Assembly: GCA_029933535.1 (NCBI GenBank) | Contig: JAOZNZ010000285.1 | Span: forward strand, 1-5,011 | Source: a bacterium | GTDB lineage: Bacteria > Auribacterota > UBA3054 > B51-G9 | DNA: 5,011 nucleotides | Direction of reading: 5' to 3' | In this document: in pieces, positions 1 to 3,550 of the stretch | How positions within the stretch are numbered: the stretch's first letter is position 1 | How the letters are laid out: every line of letters begins with the position of its first letter | The notes under the pieces: model-generated | Seen by the model: the letters and a program-made list of their open reading frames with translations, nothing else | What the model was told of the DNA's origin: nothing | Databases searched by the model: none | Translations under genes and position numbers: made by a program

Positions 1-113
1 GAAAGAAAATCACGACCTGTAGGACTGACTTTCGGTTTGCAAGCTGTAACACCTATGATAAGAAAGCCTATAAATAAATAAAGTACAATATTTTTTTGAA
101 GAGAAGAGGGCAT
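1..113 (-). CDS. N-terminal part of a lipoprotein, cut by the window edge
   Basis: The visible 37 residues begin MPSSLQKNIVLYLFIGFLII and form a lipoprotein signal peptide: a Lys in the n-region, a hydrophobic core at about residues 9-22, and the lipobox V-T-A-C with Cys25 as the expected lipidated residue, followed by KPKVSPTGRDF. The product should therefore be exported and anchored in a membrane through its N-terminal Cys. The start is chosen because AAGGA (complement of 121-125) sits 7 nt upstream of the ATG at 113-111, a good Shine-Dalgarno arrangement, and because the signal peptide begins directly at that Met. The frame is open to base 1, so the mature domain lies outside the window and its function cannot be named. 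The gene is short in this window only because of the edge. Confidence 0.75.
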   Translation of the reverse strand, partial: MPSSLQKNIVLYLFIGFLIIGVTACKPKVSPTGRDFL

Positions 114-146
114 ATGTATTTCCTTGTTTTTATTAATATTTTTTGA

Positions 147-215
147 CACGGATTACACGAATTAATATAATTACTTTTACCACTAATGAACACAAATAAA
201 CACGAATTAATATAA
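147..215. repeat. CAC-decamer intergenic repeat with an exact 16-bp direct repeat
   Basis: The sequence ACACGAATTAATATAA occurs exactly at 155-170 and again at 200-215. Around it are related units beginning with CAC: CACGGATTA at 147, CACGAATTAA at 156, CACTAATGAA at 181, CACAAATAAA at 191 and CACGAATTAA at 201. The last three are spaced exactly 10 nt apart, about one helical turn. It lies upstream of the lipoprotein gene and contains no ORF. Similar CACGAAT/CACTAAT strings are, from memory, common as dispersed intergenic repeats in diverse bacterial genomes. Whether they bind a protein or are inert is unknown. Confidence 0.6.
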
Positions 216-268
216 ATTTATTTATTAATCTAATATTTTTTGTCTTAAATTACTAAATAGACGTGCTG

Positions 269-325
269 TTAATCACCGCCGAATTCCGAGTTGTCAGAGT
301 TTTTCATTGCTACAACTGTCTTCAT
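269..325 (-). other. Doubtful 18-codon ORF in the AT-rich gap, possibly the 5' stub of a lost gene
   Basis: An ATG at 325-323 preceded by AAGGA with a 5-nt spacer (complement of 331-335) opens MKTVVAMKNSDNSEFGGD and ends at TAA (271-269). The ribosome-binding site is good, but the peptide is very short and matches nothing I recognise. It may be the truncated start of a lost gene or chance. The rest of 114-406 shows only AT-rich DNA, the CAC repeat at 147-215 and the attC-like sequence near 373-396. Confidence 0.2.
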
Positions 326-406
326 AATTTTCCTTTTTGTGTAGTTAGATTTAATTTTTTATTTCTAATTCCAGTAGCCATCCGTTGAAGCGATAAGTTA
401 GAATCT

Positions 407-637
407 TTAATGCACTAATTTATGTTCTAATTTTTCGGCAAGCCAAATTTTAATAACAGATTGCCTGGGAACACCAAGCCGCCTTGCTTCTTTATCAAGT
501 GAATGAATCATCCAAACAGGAAAATCGACATTTACTCGTTTTTGTTCTTGTTTCGGACGTCGCATTTTTGAAAGATCAAGATATTTAGTAATGTCTTTTC
601 CCTCATCAAATTTTTTATCTAAATTTTTAGCTTTCAT
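407..637 (-). CDS. brnA: BrnA-like ribbon-helix-helix (CopG-type) antitoxin
   Basis: A 76-aa protein in two parts. Residues 1-30 are charged and probably flexible (DEGKDITKYLDLSKMRRPKQ), the segment that in this family usually wraps the toxin. Residues about 33-70 form a ribbon-helix-helix DNA-binding fold: a short strand KRVNVDFP, helix A around WMIHSLDKEARRLG, a turn, and helix B around PRQSVIKIWLAEKL. By family knowledge it neutralises the BrnT toxin encoded just upstream and represses the shared promoter as a dimer. The ATG overlaps the last 11 nt of the toxin gene, so translation is probably coupled. AGAGGAGA (complement of 647-654, inside the toxin gene) supplies a Shine-Dalgarno with about 10 nt spacing. 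The toxin-first order is usual for BrnTA. The symbol is by family resemblance, and some databases call this subgroup simply CopG family antitoxin. Confidence 0.88.
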   Translation of the reverse strand: MKAKNLDKKFDEGKDITKYLDLSKMRRPKQEQKRVNVDFPVWMIHSLDKEARRLGVPRQSVIKIWLAEKLEHKLVH

Positions 638-887
638 ATATTTTTATCTCCTCTAATCGGGAACGGCGCACAGATATTATTCGAATATTCCCCTCCCGAT
701 ATGTAATTATACCAGACCAATGCTTTCCGTTTATTTTTCCTATAATTATAAATCGAATCTCATCAATTGTTTTGGCTGGAATTTCTACTAAATTAGAATC
801 TTCCCATAATTCTTGTGCTTCAACAAAATCAATTTCATGTTTGGCTTTATTAGATTTACTTTTATTTATATTGAATTCAAAATTCAT
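627..887 (-). CDS. brnT: BrnT-family (DUF497) ribonuclease toxin
   Basis: An 86-aa protein matching the DUF497/BrnT toxin family along its whole length. The N-terminal signature FEFNINKSKSNKAKHEIDF (residues 3-21) has the spaced N-K-N-K-H pattern typical of the family. It is followed by the acidic helix EAQELWED, the strand GKHWSGIITYR (54-64) and the C-terminal basic motif IRIISVRRSRLEEIKIYES (68-86), whose Arg residues are characteristic. BrnT has a RelE-like fold and inhibits translation by cleaving RNA, and is held inactive by its BrnA partner. Here the antitoxin follows with an 11-nt overlap. No Shine-Dalgarno precedes the ATG: the -10 box ends only 9 nt upstream, so the transcript should be leaderless or nearly so. 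Nothing looks truncated, and both partners appear intact and probably functional. Confidence 0.9.
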   Translation of the reverse strand: MNFEFNINKSKSNKAKHEIDFVEAQELWEDSNLVEIPAKTIDEIRFIIIGKINGKHWSGIITYREGNIRIISVRRSRLEEIKIYES

Positions 888-904
888 GGTATAATTATTA
901 TACC
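888..904 (-). promoter_or_regulatory. Perfect 17-bp palindromic operator of the toxin-antitoxin operon
   Basis: On the minus strand the sequence reads GGTATAATAATTATACC, two perfect 8-bp arms around a single central base. It contains the whole -10 box and directly touches the toxin ATG at 887. Ribbon-helix-helix antitoxins typically autoregulate through short palindromes, so this is the obvious BrnA (or BrnT-BrnA) binding site. Occupancy would block both RNA polymerase and the translation start region. Binding is inferred and the palindrome is seen. Confidence 0.75.
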
Positions 905-925
905 TTATTTATATCAATATGTCAA
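897..925 (-). promoter_or_regulatory. Consensus sigma-70 promoter of the toxin-antitoxin operon
   Basis: TTGACA (complement of 920-925), a 17-bp spacer and TATAAT (complement of 897-902) match the sigma-70 consensus at all twelve positions with ideal spacing. Transcription would start about 7 nt downstream of the -10 box, within a few bases of the toxin ATG. Such a strong promoter needs strong repression, consistent with the operator laid over its -10 element. Confidence 0.85.
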
Positions 926-941
926 TACCCAGTTCCGGCGA

Positions 942-992
942 CTAAATCAAAGAATCATAAATTCTAATATTAATATTTTTAGAGTTAATCAT
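942..992 (-). other. 16-codon stub ORF overlapping the toxin remnant, possibly a truncated antitoxin
   Basis: An ATG at 992-990 lies inside the last codons of the toxin fragment, in another frame, and encodes MINSKNINIRIYDSLI before a TAG at 944-942. An overlapping downstream ORF is the usual arrangement of toxin-first TA operons, and the strand-like NINIRIYDSL would suit the start of a ribbon-helix-helix protein. The identification is a guess from position and composition. Confidence 0.3.
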
Positions 993-1122
993 TGTTTTGC
1001 CCTCGAATTTTTTTGTTAGCTTTTCGGCTTGGTATTATTGTTTTAAGAAAATAATCCTCACCATCTCTAATATAAGGAACTAAATATGCATAATTACGTA
1101 CCATTACAACCATAATCCTTTG
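985..1122 (-). pseudogene. C-terminal remnant of a second BrnT-like toxin gene
   Basis: Reading from 1122 the frame gives QRIMVVMVRNYAYLVPYIRD followed by GEDYFLKTIIPSRKANKKIR and GQNND, ending at TAA (987-985). The strings YAYLVPYI and FLKTIIPSRKA are what I recognise as the C-terminal half of small BrnT-like toxins found beside CopG-type antitoxins, where the usual form is close to Y-x-Y-L-V-P-[FY] followed by F-L-K-T-I-I-P-S-R-K. The 5' half of the gene is missing: an in-frame TGA lies at 1125-1123 and no homology is visible beyond it. An internal ATG (1104-1102) could still start a 39-aa peptide, but it would lack the N-terminal half. It is not a duplicate of the intact brnT at 627-887, whose C-terminus reads IRIISVRRSR. 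It is therefore an older, different TA module that has decayed beside a live one. Confidence 0.7.
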
Positions 1123-1177
1123 TCAAGTTATGATGGTTGTCTAACGTTATAAACTGAGCCGCGATCTCAACGGCCTA

Positions 1178-2878
1178 TCAAGGGATTGCCTCCATTAGCG
1201 GCCAACGGTCAAAATCATGGTTTAGTTTTTGCCCATCGGCAGAGCGGATCACCCACTGGTCTTTAGGCGCTTTCACATCATACGTAATACGTTCTGCGTT
1301 TGGCCATTGGAATTCCTGATAGAGTCTATTCGGATCAGGATTTGCCGTTGAAACCTCCTGCAATATTTTTCCGGGATTTTCTTCACGAAAGAGGCAGAAA
1401 ACACCAAGGTTTTGACGGGAATAAACAGCAATGAAGAGATTCTCGTTTCCCTGATACACTGTCCAGAGATCATTTTGGGCTGCAGGTACCCAACCATCCG
1501 GGATATGGACGGGACCTGCCGCGCAGGCAAAGTTGCGGTAAACACCGGTATTATTCCATTCTGTAAACGCATCTCCCGGCCCTGCAATATGCAGAACTTC
1601 TTTTAGATCCTTAGCTTGGTCATTTAGCATCAGAGTGATCGGGCGTGCCACAATCATCGAACGTCGTCCCCGATGCACCCCCCCGGCGCTGATCAGGTAA
1701 TCCGGACTGCCGGAATAGATCTCCGGAGATGCTCCTGGTCCGTGCCCTATTCGAGCGAAATACTGAACCGGCTTTCTTTCAACCCAGCGAACGACCTTGT
1801 CCGGAGGCCGGTAGGGGAAAAGACAAGCCCATAAAGCGTGGTGATACCCACCAGTAAGTTCCAGGTCCAAAGCCGGGTCTTCCACTAGCAGACTCATCCA
1901 GACCTTCATGAGAGCGGTGTGATAGTCGCCGTTCAAAGAAGTGATGTCAGCTTTGCGAAGTTGGCGTCGGAAAGGGGCGTAACGTCGGAGCGCGAAACTG
2001 CCAACCGCATATTCCCAGTTGAGTCTGTCCAAAATCTCCCGGGCTGAACGCCTGATTGCTTCAGAGCCAAACGCCTCGAGATTCAAAAGCGCTGTCATGG
2101 TGTATCCGAGGTAGGGCACGGAATTGAATTCATAGAGTCCGGCTTCACGCAACTCCTTCAGAAATGAGAGAAGCCATGTTTCCAACCCGTTTTTCAGATT
2201 GTTATACCTGGGATCTGCATTCCCATGAAGCGCTAACCAGCGGTTTTTCAGATAGCGGGAGCCCTCTGTCATCAAAAGGTGATTTTCGGTATCACGTACC
2301 AGCCCCAGTGTTCTTGGTACAGTGATTGCGGGATTTCCTCCCTCTTCTATCAGAAGCGTTGAGAGGAGGTGATCGCGGGTCTCAGGGAAAAGCACGTATG
2401 GAGACTCTCCGAAGAGATAGAGCACCCCGGTCAATGCAGCAAGGGTAAAATCGTAATCTCCGTTTGGGTGAAGCGTCCAGGTCGAACCACTTCGACCCCA
2501 GGGATGTTGATTCAAAAGGTAGGTATTGACTGCCTCAATATCTTGCTTCAAGGCCAGTTTCGCTAAAAGAATTCTGGGGGCGTTAACTTTTCCATTCTCT
2601 TGCCAATTTGGAAGTTTCTGAACTGCCCAATACTGAAGGATATCCTCTGTCAAAGCAGAGCTATCCTCCCAACTCATGGTTCGTTCGTGTGGTACTTCGC
2701 TGGACCCCGAATTTAGGGGAATATGCTTCCAACGAACGGCTCCAGCGTAATACCCAACAAACAAGAGCCCTTGCCATAGCAGGAAAATGCCACAAGCAAT
2801 GAGGCAAAAGGCAAAAATTTTTTTGTGAATCTGTTTGCTCATCATCAGATACCATTGGTAAAACAGGTGGCTCTGCAT
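1178..2878 (-). CDS. Membrane-anchored protein of unrecognised family, possibly toroid plus beta-domain
   Basis: A 566-aa protein. A basic stretch (SKQIHKK, 14-20) is followed by a hydrophobic segment at about 21-47, probably one transmembrane helix or an uncleaved signal anchor placing the rest outside the cytoplasm. L-I-A-C (26-29) imitates a lipobox, but hydrophobic residues continue past the Cys, so I prefer an anchor. Residues about 75-360 look alpha-helical and repetitive, with DTENHLLMTEGSRYL at 196-210 the most family-like motif. Residues about 370-560 look beta-rich, including YSGSPDYLISAGG at 388-400. Helical toroid followed by beta-sandwich is the layout of several polysaccharide lyases (heparinase II/III-like, alginate lyase-like), and the Asn-His in ENH is suggestive, but I cannot assign the family. 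The start is uncertain: no Shine-Dalgarno precedes the ATG at 2878, and in-frame ATGs at 2845 and 2842 would give a shorter n-region. Tandem stops TGA-TAG end the gene. A MITE lies 32 bp upstream. Confidence 0.85.
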   Translation of the reverse strand: MQSHLFYQWYLMMSKQIHKKIFAFCLIACGIFLLWQGLLFVGYYAGAVRWKHIPLNSGSSEVPHERTMSWEDSSALTEDILQYWAVQKLPNWQENGKVNAPRILLAKLALKQDIEAVNTYLLNQHPWGRSGSTWTLHPNGDYDFTLAALTGVLYLFGESPYVLFPETRDHLLSTLLIEEGGNPAITVPRTLGLVRDTENHLLMTEGSRYLKNRWLALHGNADPRYNNLKNGLETWLLSFLKELREAGLYEFNSVPYLGYTMTALLNLEAFGSEAIRRSAREILDRLNWEYAVGSFALRRYAPFRRQLRKADITSLNGDYHTALMKVWMSLLVEDPALDLELTGGYHHALWACLFPYRPPDKVVRWVERKPVQYFARIGHGPGASPEIYSGSPDYLISAGGVHRGRRSMIVARPITLMLNDQAKDLKEVLHIAGPGDAFTEWNNTGVYRNFACAAGPVHIPDGWVPAAQNDLWTVYQGNENLFIAVYSRQNLGVFCLFREENPGKILQEVSTANPDPNRLYQEFQWPNAERITYDVKAPKDQWVIRSADGQKLNHDFDRWPLMEAIP

Positions 2879-2893
2879 GAATTAGTTCGTTTA

Positions 2894-2922
2894 ATTATTT
2901 TTTTTCACTAGTGTCATGTCAA
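2894..2922 (-). promoter_or_regulatory. Possible hybrid promoter: -35 from the MITE end, -10 from flanking DNA
   Basis: TTGACA (complement of 2917-2922) lies inside the MITE terminal inverted repeat and points outward to the 566-aa gene. After exactly 17 bp, AATAAT (complement of 2894-2899, 5 of 6 matches to TATAAT) lies in the host DNA. The predicted start would be about 8 nt before the ATG at 2878. Outward -35 boxes in transposon ends creating hybrid promoters are well known for insertion sequences. The flanking DNA is AT-rich, so a chance -10 match is possible. Confidence 0.5.
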
Positions 2923-3051
2923 GTTTGTAATGGTATACAAGCAAACACAAATGTGGCTGCAAGCGAGGCACGAGCTTGTGGACTCCACCGGCTCGCTCCG
3001 CTCTCCGGCAGCTACATCCTTTTTGATAACTTTACGGCGTTGACATGACAC
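2911..3051. mobile_element. 141-bp fold-back MITE flanked by TA, Tc1/mariner-IS630-like
   Basis: The ends are exact inverted repeats, GTGTCATGTCAA at 2911-2922 and TTGACATGACAC at 3040-3051, with weaker matching inward for about 15 more bases. Both ends are flanked by TA (2909-2910 and 3052-3053), as expected for the TA target duplication of the IS630/Tc1-mariner superfamily. The interior is also an imperfect inverted repeat: 2951-2960 pairs with 3008-3017 (9 of 10), CGAGC at 2971-2975 pairs with GCTCG at 2991-2995, and the apex GTGGACTCCAC (2978-2988) is a perfect 5-bp palindrome around one base. The whole element can thus fold into one long hairpin. The interior is much more GC-rich than the flanks. 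There is no ORF, so it would depend on a transposase encoded elsewhere. It sits between the 566-aa gene and a nucleoside hydrolase pseudogene. Confidence 0.8.
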
Positions 3052-3052
3052 T

Positions 3053-3438
3053 AAAATGTGACGCAATCTTTAGGGCACTTAACATCACTTCCCAGAACTT
3101 TTCTACATTTATTTTTCTACCAGCATAAACATTAGGCTTCTTACCTGTTCGATTATAGAGATCAACAACAGTTTGACCAAGACTCATTTGATTTAAAATA
3201 AAGCAGTAAATCTTCACATAGCAATCCAAAATCTCCTAATTTCTGGACAATTAACATTTTTTAGTATTAAGGGATTCGCTTGACCTTGGTAGACAGGAAT
3301 ATTCCTTTTACCTAAAATATTTAACCACTCTACAGTATTAAACGTTGTCTTTTCAACATCTTGGTTGCCACCAACAATACTAATTCCTAGTAATTCTAAA
3401 TCAGGGTGAAAAGCTGCCAAAGTGATTGCAAAGCAATC
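3053..3438 (-). pseudogene. Broken inosine-uridine-type nucleoside hydrolase gene
   Basis: Three blocks in family order occur in three reading frames. Block A (3438-3238) begins DCFAITLAAFHPDLELLGIS and continues through VGGNQDVEKTTFNTVEWLNI and IPVYQGQANPLI to NCPEI. These are the segment just after the Asp-rich nucleoside-binding motif, the GNxxxEKTT region and the IPVYxG region. Block B (about 3236-3180) reads GDFGLLCEDLLLYFKSN, like the helix before the HDP-containing stretch. Block C (about 3189-3056) contains LGQTVVDLYNRTGKKPNVY and KINVEKFWEVMLSALK, the family C-terminus. Missing are the DTDPGxDD calcium-site motif, much of the middle (about 150 residues) and the HDP motif. Intact enzymes are about 310-330 aa and release the base from ribonucleosides in salvage. 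The present sequence cannot encode an active enzyme. The last codons and the stop of block C come from the adjacent MITE end. Confidence 0.8.
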
Positions 3439-3444
3439 ACTTTG
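3418..3444. repeat. Perfect inverted repeat at the broken 5' end of the nucleoside hydrolase remnant
   Basis: CAAAGTGATTGC (3418-3429) and GCAATCACTTTG (3433-3444) are exact reverse complements around AAA. The arm at 3418-3429, read on the minus strand, encodes the A-I-T-L of the nucleoside hydrolase remnant. The other arm lies at the point where homology to the enzyme stops. There is no T-run on either side to suggest an intrinsic terminator. Confidence 0.7.
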
Positions 3445-3471
3445 TCAAATAAAGTATAATTTCAGCTTGTA

Positions 3472-3520
3472 ATTATGTAAAACATGTGAAAAATGGTCGT
3501 TATATGTTCTTATACATAAT
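3472..3520. repeat. AT-rich inverted repeat downstream of the HEAT-like gene
   Basis: ATTATGTA (3472-3479) pairs with TACATAAT (3513-3520), and inside it AACAT (3481-3485) pairs with ATGTT (3504-3508), with a small asymmetric bulge between. It begins 31 bp past the stop codon of the HEAT-like gene. It could act as a weak 3'-end structure, but the stem is AT-rich and lacks a clear U-run, so a terminator is only a possibility. The remainder of 3445-3550 shows nothing else. Confidence 0.35.
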
Positions 3521-3550
3521 ATTTAATTTATCCTTCCTATTCATTTGTGT

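Noticed and set aside
147..215. CRISPR-like interpretation of the repeated 16-bp word
   Set aside because: There are only two exact copies, and the intervening DNA contains related decamers rather than a unique spacer. No cas gene is visible.
813..1019. Plus-strand ORF of 68 codons
   Set aside because: It runs antisense through the 5' end of brnT, its promoter and the toxin remnant. Its composition is low-complexity, rich in Ile and Phe, from AT-rich DNA, and no ribosome-binding site supports it.
1108..1138. Imperfect inverted repeat AACCATAA / TTATGATGGTT near the start of the toxin remnant
   Set aside because: The arms are short and imperfect with no T-run, and in AT-rich DNA it is weak evidence of a terminator or operator. 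I note only that it overlaps the breakpoint of the pseudogene.
1140..1170. Intrinsic terminator after the 566-aa gene
   Set aside because: Short GC-rich complementarity exists (GCCG with CGGC), but no U-run follows on the minus strand, so I do not call a terminator.
1273..1587. Minus-strand ORF of 104 codons inside the 566-aa gene in another frame
   Set aside because: It is a shadow of the real gene, with no family-like motifs, and the overlapping frame has a coherent membrane-anchored protein.
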